Origin: Pampus argenteus
Taxonomy: Eukaryota > Chordata > Actinopteri > Scombriformes > Stromateidae
Assembly: GCA_036937835.1 (NCBI GenBank)
Contig: CM072864.1
Span: forward strand, 7,204,001 to 7,268,000
Reading direction: 5' to 3'
DNA length: 64,000 bases
A program made the translations under genes and the position numbers. Under the pieces are notes generated by a model. The model was not told the origin of the DNA. It worked only from the letters and a program-made list of their open reading frames with translations, and ran no database searches. Below, piece by piece: positions 13,262 through 27,120 of this stretch (positions are counted from its first letter, which is position 1; every line of letters starts with the position of its first letter).

Positions 13262-13860
13262 AATTAAATCAAATTTTATTTATATAGCCCAAAATCACAA
13301 AATGCATTTGTCTCAGAGGGCTTTACAATCTGTACAGGGAGTGACACCCTCTGTCCTTAGACCCTCGATTCGAGTGAGGAAAAACGTGCCCACCAAAAAA
13401 CCTTTTTAACAGGGAAAAAGGTTGAAGAAACGCAGGACCACAGCAGCAGACACAGTCCACAAGAACCTGCTGGACGAGAGAGCACAGAAACTCTGGGGAA
13501 GAAGTTTAGTTAGTAACATGATAGATAGATGGATAGATAAGGAGAGAGAGAGAATGAGATAGAGAGAACGAGAGAGTATGTAAGTCCCCCAGCAGTCTAG
13601 TTCTATGGCAGCATAACTAAGGGATGACCTAAGCCAGCCATAATTATAAGCTTTATCAAAAAGGAAAGTCTTAAGTCTACTCTTAAAGGTGTTGATCGTG
13701 TCTGCCTCCCGAACACAGAGTGGTAGTTTATTCCACAGAAGAGGAGCTAGCCTCATCTCTGAAAGTTTAAGTCAGATTGATTTCTTAAGAGCACGAGAAT
13801 TAAAAAATGGAATCAATCTCCACTCATTTCAGAGTTATGATTAAAACATGAAATCCATCT
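13262..13860 (-). repeat. Truncated non-LTR retroposon copy
   Basis: It starts at 13262 with the fish repeat word aaattttatttatatagcc, repeated at 25766. On the minus strand it encodes APLLWNKLPLCVREAD followed by FKSRLKTFLF, a pattern typical of the C-terminal end of fish LINE polyproteins. The reading frame is open from 13756 to 13406 but lacks any RT core, so this is a 3' fragment, not a gene. Confidence 0.6.
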
Positions 13861-15165
13861 AATGGCAGACGTCCTGGAAGCAGGTCTAAACATAATCAAT
13901 ACACTCTCTGGAACACTTTCACCTATTTTGTAGTTTGACTGAACCTTTTTTTTAGTCTTTAGTAGGTGTGAGAGATAAGTCTGTGTGTATAATCCCACAA
14001 CCTGAGCAGATGTCTGATCAACCAGAATAAATGGAAACACCTGTGTGGGTGTGTGGAGTCATCACTTCCCAGAAATCTCATGAGCTCATTAGGAAACACT
14101 GCACAGCAAACCTCTGCTTATTCACTGTAGGCGAAGAGGTTCAGTGTTTGTTTGTTTGTTTTTACCGTTCGCTCACTTTGCTGTCAATTTGTGATCCATA
14201 GCTTCTTGCAAGTTAAGAGGATTTTTCCCACTGGTGTTCAAACCCAACACCTGAGTCTCATATAAATGTATTCATTCTCATCAGGTGGGCTCTGATGCTT
14301 TTAATCAATACAGGTGTGGTTTGTTGTACAAATATTGAAACACGTATACTCATTGTGGCTGTTCCCTCTTTCTTCTAATATGTGTTATTATTTTTTTTAT
14401 GGAACAGGTTCTCTAGTCATTCTTTTATTTTATCTGACACATGTATCCTCTAATTTTCTTTCTTCCACCTTATCCTCCCTCCTTTACATGCAGAGTGTAT
14501 TGTGATTAAACCGATCTTCCTTTGAAAACTGACTCATTGTAAATTTATCCTTTCATGCTATGTCTCCTTCATGCCTTACTATAGCTTCAGATATTCTAAT
14601 CTCCATGCCTGTCTTCTATTGTTAGTATCGCTGCCTAATCTACAATTTGCATTTTTAATGTCAACATTAGTATTCAAATATCCCCCACACTGTTCCTGTA
14701 TTATAAAAATGAGGCTTTGTTTGATTGTATAATGTTTGTATAATGTGTTAGAGAGGAAACAGATATCAGTTTCCTCTCTAACCAAAAAAATTAAGTAATT
14801 GGTTGTCGCTTTTTACCACGATAACAAGCTAGTCGCCGATCCGTCCAGGAGTCACCAGGGCTTTGTTAATGACTCTACGACCCCCACTGAAAGCAGGACT
14901 TTTAAGATACTCTTTGAGGTACTGCTTCCGACATCTCAAGAAATAGATCCAATGCCAAAGTGATCATATGATATGTCCTTGCTCTTTTAAAATGGCAAGA
15001 CAGGTTTTTCCCTGACTTTGGGCTCTATGGCAAAGGTTCCTGGACCTACTGTGCTTGCCACTTGTCCAGTCCTCTCTCACAAGGTTTTTTTTTTCCCTAA
15101 ACCATGTATTTAACTTGTTTTTGTTGTATTTCTCTTCTTCTCTTCCTCTTTTCCAATGCATCTAG

Positions 15166-15713
15166 GCGTTGAGTGCATCGTGGTTTTACATGAACCAAGG
15201 AGTCACTGGGATCCTGTCTTTGGCACTTGCGTCTTCCTCTTCTCCTTCCTTATCCCTGTAGCAATCATCAGCATCTGCTACAGCCTGATGGTCAAGCGCC
15301 TGCGCAACGTTCGCATCCTCTCTGGCTCCAAGGAGAAGGACCGCAACCTGAGGCGCATCACCAGGATGGTCCTGGTAGTGGTGGCAGCATTCGTTGTGTG
15401 TTGGACCCCAATCCAGATCATGGTCCTGGCTCAGTCACTGGGTTTCAACCTGAGCAGCTTCTTTACGCTGGTCCTGATGCACTTCTGCATTGCACTGGGT
15501 TACGTCAACAGCAGCTTGAATCCTGTGCTCTACGCCTTCCTGGATGAGAACTTCAAGCGCTGCTTCCGCGAGTTCTGCCACCCGTCCCCATTCCGCCTCG
15601 ACACGCAGCAGTCGGGCAGGATGAGGAGCATTGCGAGGGAGGTGGCTGCCGCCTACAGCTGCAAGGGTGGAGACGGCGGGGGGCCAGGTGGTGGGACGCC
15701 TAATCCAGCATGA
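15166..15713 (+). CDS. oprl1: Nociceptin receptor last coding exon (extracellular loop 2 to C-terminus)
   Basis: Encodes the rest of the receptor. In order: the loop-2 cysteine (VECIV), TM5, intracellular loop 3 with LSGSKEKDRNLRRITRMVL, TM6 with CWTP, TM7 with NSSLNPVLYAFLDENF (the NPxxY-type motif), and a cytoplasmic tail with FCHPS and RSIAREVA, ending in a Gly-rich run and TPNPA. The acceptor AG is at 15164-15165 and the first two bases complete the Gly codon begun at 2962. The tail motif RSIAREVA and VLAQSLG in TM6/ECL3 fit the nociceptin receptor. The stop codon is TGA followed by CTAG, the readthrough context reported for mammalian OPRL1. Together the four exons encode 303 codons. Confidence 0.95.
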
Positions 15714-15818
15714 CTAGGCGTGGAGCTCCCCTTGGTGGGGGTTGACCCCCCGCAGAGGGGAGAGAACCAGGGGACAGGGAACTCCAACACAGAATTGACT
15801 CAGATTACAGCTCTCTAG
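15711..15818 (+). promoter_or_regulatory. oprl1: oprl1 stop codon in UGA-CUAG readthrough context, with 34-codon in-frame extension
   Basis: The stop TGA (15711-15713) is followed directly by CTAGGC. In the same frame 34 sense codons run to a TAG at 15816-15818. UGA CUAG is the established leaky stop context and OPRL1 is one of the mammalian genes reported to use it (recalled, not looked up). The extended protein would have a longer cytoplasmic tail. Expression of the extension is inferred. Confidence 0.7.
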
Positions 15819-18800
15819 CGGCACGAGCCCCCCCGCCCCCCAACTAGAAGACTGGCCTGGGGTGGGGGGGAGGGAGATGTGGAGGATGGGGTCGAAGGAA
15901 AAAGAATTTAGGAATAAGTTGGGGTTGATGAACATCGGACCCATAGGGCGCTTATTATGGAGAGAAGTGGGATAGGTTGAGTGTTTGGGTGGGATGGGTA
16001 AAGGACATCTGGATAGGGTATGGTGCCAAATATGGGAATAGTTCAAACTATTGTAGACCCTAAATCTTAGAATGAATATGGCCCTAACTTCAATGAGGCT
16101 GTCTGACATTGAAGCAGGACTGCAGACTTTAAGAAACCCTGAAAAAACATGTTGAACTATCAAACTATCCTGACATTGACAGCATGTTTTGACATTTTAT
16201 TGCAGCTCCAAAAAGCCTCACGAACAGAAACCACATCTGCCAATTTATGGTGGCTACGCAGTTGCTGCATCGCTAGAAAGACACCTGACTCTGTTCTTGG
16301 GTATGAGAAGGCAGGGGCCAGAGCTGGATGTTTGGAGAGGGTGTATAAGCAGCACATCATTAAGAGATACCAAACCTCTGACATCACCATGCATTACTGT
16401 GGTGCTTGTGGAAAGAATAAAAAAAGACATTGGAAGCATGGACGATGGCTATTTAATGGTAAGGACAACAAACACACAAGACCACAGTTCCTTGCCAAGG
16501 AACACAAAAGCTTTCTGGAAGTGTGAAAAAGAGGTTAAACACTTTCACTACAGTTGATGTTTCAGTCTAAAGAACTCTCTGTCACGAGTGGTGGGCATAA
16601 AGCCCTGTGTTACCAGTATGGTATGGGGTCTTTTTTTTTTTTTTTTTTTAAACTATGGGTGGGTCTACATAATAGTAATATGCTGCTGAGCCCCTATCAA
16701 GACTTAAATGGGCACAAAAAGTGTAATGTGATCATATTTGCCATTGTGGGCAGGAAGTTGGATGTAATATCTGCAAATATTAGCTAGTGTAAGGAAAAGA
16801 ACAATGTGCAACAAGCTGCTCTTGAACAATATTTCATAAACAGTGTAGGAGACCCAGATCGTTATTTCTGGAGGAGAAAATGTTCTCGGTGTCGAAAATC
16901 AAAGACTAGAAATTCTGTTCTAAAACAAGTTTCTTAGAGGTTTTTTTTTAATTTATTTTTTTTATAAATTTTCCAAAACTTTCTATGATCACATTTTGCG
17001 GTGTTGGAATTTAAAGTTTAGGGTGGGGTTGGGAGGGAAGCTGATGACCTGAAAGAAAAGGAACCACAAGAATCAGTGTTTGGGTGGAAGACACTTTTCT
17101 TTTTCTTGCTGTGTTTTTAGGATACAATATGAGTGCCTGTCTGTGGTGGGTCCACACATAAAATATCAATTAGCCTGTATCCGAGGGTATAAATAGAGAC
17201 TTTTAACGTGACCTGGGTAAAATAATACATTTGTAAAAGCGGTTTGCTTCAAGCACTTAGGAAATATATGATGCCTTACAAGCCATCTGATAACAACACG
17301 GGTGAAAATCATAATTTATCAGAGAACAAAGTGTTTTTTAGTGGTTATGAAGAAGTTGATCTTAATTGGAATAAATATTCAAAAAACAGTCCTCGTTTTG
17401 AAATATGCTCACTCGATATTTACAACACAACTGATCTTACAATTGGACAATATATGCTCAAATGTTAATATTAAGTAACGGCACATTACTCCGAATATGA
17501 TAGCAGTCACATACTCTGGCCGGTCAAGCCAACTATACTGCAGTTAATCACCAATGCTTGTCTATCATTTGAATTTGATCAATGCAGATTCTGCTTACTG
17601 TGATTCTTTGCATATTTGTTTGAGTAGATATGGATACCAAAAAGAGCAGATCTTTGCTTCCATAAACACTTTTTTTATACATTTATAGAATATTTAGATT
17701 TTTTTTTTCTGCTTTAAAAATAAAACAAATATTATTTATCTTCGCCATGTAAAAGTTTACTGTTCGCTCTTTCACACTTGTGTTTCCTTGAGCTGGTGTG
17801 CTTACTGTAACTTTAGCTGATTCTGGGTCATTGACTGTGAATGGGGTCATCAAACATGTTATATTCTTATACCTGCTGCAGAAGAATACCACCTTCTTCT
17901 CTGTGTGAAATTTTAACGTTTGGAGTGATCACAGATTTCTGCAGCACCAGTGTCTTTTGCAAAGCTTAAAGTTACACTTTTAAGCACTACCTCTGGCTCG
18001 TCATACTCCAAATGCACAACCAAGTAAAGCATTTGTATAGTTGGTTATGTAGAACTGGTCAGGAAGCTCTGTTTTTCATGGTAGCATTGAAGTGATCACC
18101 TAAATTAATTTTAGGGATATGATTAGTTTAATGATATAGTATATGAGGTGTGAGGTTGCAAGGTTCAAAGGAAGGTCACTATCATTTTCACTCACCGAAC
18201 TTGACCCACTGTGGTCTAATCTGATGATGAGAACCGGTTTGAAACATAATACTATCTGAGAATTGATTTCTATGCTTGATACTTACTGACGCTGATCTGG
18301 GTACGTTGTTTTCCCCAGGAAAGTGATCGGGTTCAGGGGAGATCTGGGTACGTTTGCTGTAAATTCTGGGTATGAGGCATTTTGAGGTGGGAGGGGGGGC
18401 GTTTGCACTAGGTGGGTTTGGGTAAGGGTCTTATCAGTGGAGTAATTTTGACTCCCAGCACCACAGTGGCAAAGCAGGAGGAAAGGGGTCACAGTGCTCT
18501 GACCCCACTCCAAGGGACAAAGGGGCTCTTTCTCTTCTTAGTGTCTTTAAAGTGGAACACAACCCTGAAACAGAAGCAACAATAGTTTTTTTAAATTCTG
18601 ACAGCGAGGCATGATTGACGAGATACATAACGTGGAAAAAAGTACTACTCCCGATATGAGCATTTTTAATGCAATAAAGTGTTAACAATGTACGTAAACA
18701 ATCTAACAGTGATAATTTCAATAACGGGTATTTGTTTGCAGATGTTGTTTGCAGAAAACACTTTTTTTTTCTGGCACTGCTCATGATAAATAAGAAAATA

Positions 18801-21800
18801 ATCAATTTTATGATTACAAATAATGAAAAACAGGTAGACAAGATTTTCATAACTGATGAAACGCTTACAGCAGTCAGTCGCTCGGTTGCTAAGGAAATTT
18901 CTGATTCATAGTTTAATGAAAATATTAAAGTTTCTGATGTAAAGTAAATTAAAATGACTCCCCAGCTGCCATTTCAGTGGAGCAGTTGATGCTTTAAGGA
19001 TTAACATTGTGGATTCTGTTTTAGGGTTGGTGTCCTTCTTTAAATTTTTAATACGTGTGTCTCGTGTTGTTCTTTACGTATGGGCAGACGTATGTGTCAC
19101 TACAAACTGAGTTCTGCACTCGATTGTTCTTCCTCAACGACCCGATGTGTCTCGGTGAACTGAATTTGTGAGTATATCGAATATAGTTTCAGAGCATCTG
19201 AATACAATTTCATAATACTGCATTCAGTTTCAAGGTTATTATAAGGAATAATAAATCCAATTTCAAATTATGCTATTTGGATTAGGATTTTCAATGCAAT
19301 TATTCAAGTTGAGCAGTTCAAATGTAAATAGAAAAAAATGATTTAAATTCAGTTTACAGTAAAATATATCTGCCCTTACTTAAATACATAGCATTTTGAT
19401 TGGTTAAGCGTTCTTAACTTTGGATTCAAGACATATCTGTAATCTTTTTTCACTTTTTTTAATTAATTTTTTTTAATTTCATGATAGCAAGTTGCTATCA
19501 CAGAGGGTTGTGGTTTGCTGTGTGTTTTTTTTTCCTTAGTTAAGTGTTGTCTTTGTAAACCAGTTTGTTTGCTGCAGCTACTCTTTGCAGCACATACTGT
19601 ATTAATATTTTATTTATTGTCTTTTTTTTGTTGTTTGTTTGTTTGTTTAAGAGGAACAATTCTATGAACTTACATTGCCTTAAATATCAATTGAAGTCTG
19701 TTATTGAAGCTTGCTCTCTGGCTGGATAAAATGTGTTCTAGTTTTTACTGGTGCTTTGCTGTTAGTTTATACTAGTCCAGACCTGTATTCATAGAGCCTC
19801 TGAGAACAGGAGTCATTAGGCGATTGAGAACAATTCAATGTCGAGTATGTATTTCTTAAAATAGATTTCTTCAGTCGTAAATTGGAGGTTTACAGTAACT
19901 CCAACTTTAGAGCAATTGGATAGGTTTGCATTTTAGGTCAGTGGATCTTCCCTTCCTTCTCCTAATTTTTGGAATACAATGGGAATGCTGAAGTAACCGA
20001 CCTGCTTCAGTGTTGATGGATACAGAAGGCCAAAACAATCAAACTCAATGCTATGGTTTTTTTGGGCATTTCTGCATCTCCAACTGAAACCTCTGATTGT
20101 ACATCAGCAGATTCATGTCATTTGATCCAAAACAGGTTGCATGGTTTGTGCTGTGTTAATATAAACTGGTATCACGTTAAAGTGCAGATTATACCACAAT
20201 AAACTGGTTCTTGCTCACTTAATGTTGTACATTTGGGAGTGCTTTTGTAGAATATTATGTGATCTTTATTAATATTTTTTTTTTTTTGTAGTGTGGGCAC
20301 ATTTTAAACCGCATATGACCTTAAACTTTACACCGAGAACAACAAAGACAAATGATTTAATGAAAAGGAGACTCTGTGTTTGGGGGAAACACTGGATCCA
20401 GCTCTGATTCTACAGTTTGACTTGCTACTAGATCTCAAAAGTATTGATCACTATTTAGGTCAGATGAAAGTCCGCCATAACTAAAGCCAGACAATATTCA
20501 TGTATAAATCAATTAATGTCACTGCAATGAACTTTATTGCTCAAGATGTAGTATACTAGGGGTAAATATAGCAACAATACATGTTAATTAAACCATGGTT
20601 AAAACTGATCGTAATAGACATCTTACGATAATAATGAAAAATAATAGATTTGGCTTTGTCTCTGTTAGTTTCTTATATTGAAACAAGACGCATTGTGGCT
20701 GTTACAAATTGTCGAGTCTCCTGTCAGTTTGATGTTTTGAAGTTTTGAGATTCAAAAGTGAAGTGAATTAAGTTTCAAATAATCAAGTGTCTTAAAATAT
20801 TTACATTAAAAAAAAAAAAAAAAAAGATGAAATGTTTAATTGGCTTCTCTTTACCAGCTACACATCAGACAAATTATAGAAAATGTTTTTAACACTGATG
20901 CTAAAGTACAGGTTTATTAGCCCTGTTGTATGCTGTACTTATGTAACGCCTGATGATTGAGTCACTCCTGATCCCAGACAAGTTTTTAATGAATACAGGT
21001 CATCTTTTGTACAACCTAGCAGACTTTGTGTAGGAAAAAAAACGGCCGGAGGATCAAAAACAACTGGCTTTGATATGATTCACCTTTTATGAAGACGTGC
21101 TAACGCAGCTGTGAGGCTCTTTGTGCTTAACTGTCACTGTTAAAACTGACGCAATGATATTTTGTATTAGCTACTGTTTGGTGTTATTTTTATTTTATTT
21201 ATTTTTTTGTAGCGCAAAACTACATAAAGAGGACAGTGACTCCAGGAGAGTGAAATCTCTCTGTTTAACAATGCAGAGTGAGCATTATTATACTGTCTGT
21301 TAGCTCTGTATATGACATTCTGTTTGAATATTACAGTTATGTAAAAGTATAAAACATAGTTCCGATCATCATTTAACATCTGACCTCTTTCTCTTGTTAT
21401 TCTTGGTGTATAATTGAAAAATGTTTTTCTCGCCAACCCGTAACGGTATGTGTCGTTACTCGCGTTGCATCTGAATGCAAGAAGGCTCCGTTTCATTCGT
21501 TTACATTTTACAGACCACATGAATGTCAACTGAAAAAAGTTGAAAATCCGAATCTAGGAAGAAAAAAAAAAAAAAAAAAAAAAACATATAATGTTGATGT
21601 TGTTGTTATTACTATTATTGCTATCAAAAGAGAAAAAAAACCAGTGTTGCATTAGTGTTTTTTGTTTTGTTTTTTGCTGTGCAGAAGACTGTATGGTATG
21701 TATCTATGTATTACTTGTGGACTGCATTTTGTTCACTGCCTGAGTCATGAAATGAAACAATTCTTTGTGTTCAAACATCTCTTTCACCTTTTTTTTTTTT

Positions 21801-24800
21801 TTTGTTCAATTGCAAATCCACTCACGCATACGGCTGTGATCACAAAAACTTGGCTAAATGGCTAAATGCCCCTCAAATGTTTTAAATATGACCCGATACA
21901 ATCAATTCTGGTGGGATTTAATTTGATCGGGTTGCAAATGTGGTCAGGTGACAGAGCTGTTTGTATCACATGACTCTGGCTGTAGCTGCATAAACTAATT
22001 TGTTCCTGTTCTGGTGATGGCGGATTGAACCACCATGCTAGTTGGCTTGTTGTCAATGCATAGAGACTTTTTGCTGAAGCTTGAATTTTAAATTGTATAT
22101 TTTTCTTTGCATATGAAATGAAATAAACAAATAAAATGATGGCCGTGACTCGTTGATTTATTGTTCCAAATGTTTGTCCGGTGGGATCAATGGATTACAG
22201 TACAGTTCTATATTAAAGTTAATTAATTTATAATAAAATCCTTATATTTCTCCCTCACATTTACCTGCAAAAATGGTGGCCATTCTTAGTTTTTTTATAT
22301 AGTAGTTTTGTGTGTATTTTGATGTAAGTGCATTTTTACAGTTTTACAAGCAAATTTATCTCCATAAAAAGTTGTTTTAATAAATAAAAAAGCTTAAATG
22401 AAAATGAAGAGCTAATGTCTAAGAGGTTTGACTGGACAGATTCTTCTCAAACCCAAAATTAGCTTGTTAGCTTGAACAGCAATCTCAATAACTAAGTGGT
22501 ATTTTGTATTTAACTTCAGATAAAGTCCTGTTTGGTGTAAATATGTCTTTTTTTTTTTCACAACAAATATTTTGACTTGGAGTAGAAAAAGACCCAGCAC
22601 GACTCCCCAAATCTCCAGAGTCTTGTGTCTTTCATCAGAAATGTTTACCATTACATTGTTTTAAGTACTCTGTTATCTATATGTTGCATGCTTTTCTATT
22701 TTTCAGCATACCTATTAGGAAATGTTTTGCAGTACGGTCTCCTTGTCTTCTTTAACAATTCCCTGTTATTGATTGTCATGACAGTGAGCTTTCAGACGAG
22801 TAGGTGGACTGTCAAAATACAAAAGATGAACAGCTAATTGGAGGAGGAGGCTTTTCCAAAGTTCACGTGGGAGATCAAATCAATCAAGCCAGTTTATACT
22901 GTAGGTACATACAACCATTACACAAACACACTAGGCATCAAACATAGTCAAAAAAAAGCAGTATTCTTAGCAATATACAATTACAACAGCTGACACTTCC
23001 ACGGCAACGTTATGTTTCAGAAGTCTATTGTCCTCTGAAATGATGTTGATCCAACATTTAACATAGATTGAGACATAACTGATGATTATCTCAATTCAAA
23101 TCCAGTTGATTTGTTCACATAATCTTAATGTTGTGTGTGGAAACGTATATAAACATAAAGGCATACGTTGTAACGCTTCCTGCATCTGCACAGTTGTTGT
23201 TTTTTGTAGATGGTTTTTATTTCTACCGTCTACCAAGAAATAACTGCACCACTGATATCATTTTTTTTTTTTTTTTTTTTTTTTATGGGTAGAACAAAGT
23301 TTCCTTGGAGAAATGTGAAAATTATCAACTGCAATTTTTTTCATAAACAACCATCTGACCTTTTCAGATTGTGTAGATTTCCTGGTCTTTGGTTTTTGAA
23401 GTGTGTGAGAGAAGAAAAAAAGGTTAAAGCAATTTCTCCATGTCGCCCTTTCAGCACTTAAGGTCAACTGTTTTCAGCCTTTAGATTTGTCCAGCGCAGC
23501 TTTGTGGATACTGTAGACAGCTGCTCTCTGCCTGATGATTGTCTCCTATAGATTGTCTGTGACTCAATAGTGGCAGTCTGATAAAGATCAGACCAGATCA
23601 ACATACAATGTGTTGTGGGTGCTCATGTTTCCAGAGGACATATGCTAATCATGATCGTGACCCCTGTCCTTTTACTCAATCTGGTCATTTTCACTTTTTC
23701 ATGTAGATAATAATATATAATAATATAATATAATAATAGATGATAATAAAGTGTAGTATACTTTCATTTTACTGTATGTCTGTATGTCATTAAAATGTGT
23801 CTGATCTGCTCCAGTTAAGTTTCCTGTTAATGCAAACTCAACAGTTCCTCCATGTTATCTTATAGTATAGATATAATGCACATATTTCCACAGCATAATT
23901 TCCATTTCCAGTACAAGCTAGAATCACACGACATGTGACCTCAGCCAGTGTCTCAAAGGGCGTAATCCTTCCAACTCTTTGATGGCGCTTCGTTTTCAAA
24001 AAAAGCATCTGGAAATCGTTTGAAATGAAAACAGTATTTATTTATTTATTTCACTAAAAGAATGAATATAACTGTTTATTAAAGTATGCTAAGTTTATCA
24101 TGTAAGCCAATAAAATGAATCTGGTGAGAACAAAGAGCAGCGTTTTACCTGAACTCTTTGACCAATCAGATTTCCTTCCAGAAATCCTTTACTTTTAAAC
24201 ACTTCTAGCAGTTAAAAAAATAAAAATAATTTGTACACGAGCTATTTTTCCCGTACAAAACTTCTTTTTCCCTCTTTTGTCCTTCTGTCCTTCATCATCC
24301 CAACTCAGCCACATATATTTAAATGAACTTGGGTGACAAAATAAAACACAAACACCTTCTCAGAAGTGTCTCGTTCAGACAAGTACAAGGGCATGAAGTC
24401 CTTGTATCTATTCATCTATCCGCCACATTTTATCTTCCTCACCCACTCATCTTTTATTCTGTCCCCTCTCCTCCCCTTTTATTACATAACAGCTCAGCTC
24501 TGTCCTCCTTTAACCTCTCTCTCTATCTTTCATCCAAACTTTTTCGACAAACCTTTTCTTTTGCCTTCCCACTGTCCTTTTTTTTTTTTTTTTGACGTTT
24601 TTATCCAAAGTGCCAGCTTAACGTTATTAATATTGTAACTCTTCCTTTTATGCATATGGTCTGTCTTGTGTCTTAAAAGAAAAACCTGAAACCCTGAAAT
24701 TTCCTTACCTCATATTGTTATTCAGACTAAAGTCTTAGAGCAACAAAATGCCAGCTGACAGAGTGACATTAACATCTCATGGGAGTGGTGTTTATGTCCA

Positions 24801-25765
24801 GATGATGAATGTTAGTCCAATATTCATACAACTCCTAAAGGAAAATATGTGGCTATAAAAATGCTCCGCCATGTTCAGCAGCTAGTTGTTGACTTTGTCC
24901 GGTACATCGGGTTTATCAGAGCTTGTTTGCTGAAAACAGCTGGCTGCTGCTACTGGCGGTGATGACAGCACCGAGACTCAGACTGAAGCCAGGCAGTAAA
25001 TGTGTCATAAAACCAAAACAATGATCTAAGAGGCGAGAAATTATCATTTGAACCAATATAAATCTAACTTGATTAATAGTGCCCTCGCTCTACTTTTAGA
25101 TTATATTGAATCGCGACGAAGACTCACAGCGTGTGTCGGATGAAATACCCTGCGCCAAGCTGATCTGAGACACATACATACACACACTGTATGCTCACAT
25201 TGTAATTCCTCTCACACACACACACACACACACACAACACTGTTGGAATTTTCCTGTGGGCAGACGAGACCATTACATTAATATATGTCTCTCATCCATC
25301 CGCTAATATGATGCAGAGAGACAATTTCCATAGTAACATCACTGACCATAACTGACCTTTTGACCTCCACAGGGGTCATGAACTCTTATCTTATTTTCTT
25401 TGCAAATGATGAATGTAAGGGAATGCTGTCAAATTGATTTGTGGTGATTTGTATTCACGCTGCAGGGTCAGCGGCGTATTTGTTACACCTACTGCTACAT
25501 TGCTCTGACTGACCTTTGACCTCCTCACACATGGCTGCTTGAACGATCGGCAATAAAGGATATGAAAGCCTGTGCTGTTTAATCATTCACCGATAAGTTC
25601 ATTGAGAATTAATAAAATGGAACAAAATGGATTTCTTTTTACTTTCTATATGAAATTGCAGAAAGAAAAGCTGTTATTGATTCACATCTAATCAATATTG
25701 TTATGTGTGCCCTTTCCATCTTAAAGTGAAATTACACTATTTTTCAACCTGGACTCTATTTTTTC

Positions 25766-25880
25766 AAATCAAATTTTATTTATATAGCCCAAAATCACAA
25801 AATACATTTGTCTCAGAGGGCTTTACAATCTGTACAGGGAGTGACCAGAGGAGGGATCCCTCTCCCAGGACGGACTCTAA
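25766..25880 (+). repeat. Short copy of a dispersed fish repeat
   Basis: About 75 bp match the start of the repeat at 13262 almost base for base, including tttatttatatagcccaaaa and ctcagagggctttacaatct. Here the match ends after gggagtgacc, and the sequence runs on into aggagggatccctctcccag, so the two copies have different 3' parts. Confidence 0.75.
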
Positions 25881-26689
25881 TTGGTCAATACTACAAATGA
25901 AAACTAGAACATCTCCTGTACCAATATCTGCCTACAGATTCTGTATTTATATGCAGATATCTGTTTATAGAGATTAGTATGAGGCTGACTCTCACCGCGG
26001 TTAGACTGTAAGGAAACAGCCTCAAACAACTGACATAGATATAGATCCCCATGTAGTTAGCTTTAATGCTGCTATAGGCGGCTAGTTCCTGTGTTTACTT
26101 TCATTGACAATTGTAATAGGCTGTCAAGAGCAAACACAAGCATTTTAGTGGACTTACTTCAGTCACCATGAAGTTAAACATGGTGGCTGTAAAGCTTTGT
26201 ATTTTACAGTTGTAATGATGTTTATATAAATTACTTTATTCATTAACAATTGGCTAAATAAATTTTTAACGATGCATTTCTTTCTTCTTTTTTCTTTTTT
26301 CTTAACAGCCTAATAAACCTTTATTCTGGCCTCTATAATTACATACTGTTTTAATGGAGGCAAATTAATGATAATGGTCTTTTACATTTCTGTTTTTGTT
26401 ATCACATAAGTAACAACTATGAAATCTGATCACGGCTCACGAAAGACATGTTGCATATTATTTAGAACACTTAAAAACTCACTTAATTTGCTCACATGTG
26501 ATTGATAGTGAACACTTCAAATGTTACATCCTGAGTGAAAGCGAGTCACTGTTTTTCTAACTAAGCGACGCCCACTTCCAACCAATTAGAGGAGCACAGA
26601 GAAAAATACAAATACAGAAATATTTCATGTGAAATAACCAAAACTGTTCCAACTTTTTGCAGAAAATGTTTTTATGTCCAACGCTGAGA

Positions 26690-27120
26690 GTAAGAAGATG
26701 CTATTAGGTCCTTCTGTTTTTCTTCTTAGCTCCTCTCTCACTAGCCCTGTTTTTATTGGCTGCATCAACTCCTGAGGGAAATATCTGGCACTTTAGCAGC
26801 TAAATGCTCCACTATGTTCACCAGCTAGTCATTAGTCTCACATTGCCAGACTTATCGCCACCCGCTGTACCGGTGCTGGATGGTCTGGTTGCACCTATAT
26901 ATCATCCTGCTATAGGGGGAAAAAAACACTCTGGCTTTCTTTAAACCAATCACAGTTTTCTTGGGCAGCATTAAGCCCAGGATGCAGCGACTTGCAAAAT
27001 GGTAACACAGATAGTTTAAGGGGAGGGGAGTGCCAGACCAGTCACTAACTGTGTCTGTTTATTTATTTATTTATTTATTTTTCTGAAACAGCTGCCTGCT
27101 AAACAATGAGCTGAAACATG
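26690..27120. repeat. Dispersed fish repeat split by another repeat
   Basis: The words gctccactatgttcaccagc (about 26806) and ctaaacaatgagctgaaaca (about 27099) look like two parts of one dispersed repeat. The first also has a diverged copy at 24861-24890 (gctccgccatgttcagcagc). Between 26831 and 27040 lies unrelated sequence that begins near cacattgccagac and ends near gtgccagaccag. Confidence 0.4.

Larger units (their letters stand above)
2963..15165 (+). other. Long last intron of oprl1 (12.2 kb)
   Basis: Donor gtaagg at 2963 and acceptor tctag ending at 15165. I see no coding exon inside. It holds CA/GT microsatellites (2973-3003, 4494-4524, 8040-8067), a 17-base C run (5327-5343), decayed LINE pieces (5340-5600; 7160-7790), a hAT-type MITE (7428-7623), a purine-rich tract (9890-10730) and a non-LTR-derived repeat (13262-13860). 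The rest is AT-rich sequence without recognisable features. Confidence 0.8.

Noticed and set aside
16149..16557. Overlapping open frames of 122-125 codons downstream of oprl1
   Set aside because: No recognisable domain, no clear splice signals, and overlapping frames on the same strand; the region fits a 3' UTR.
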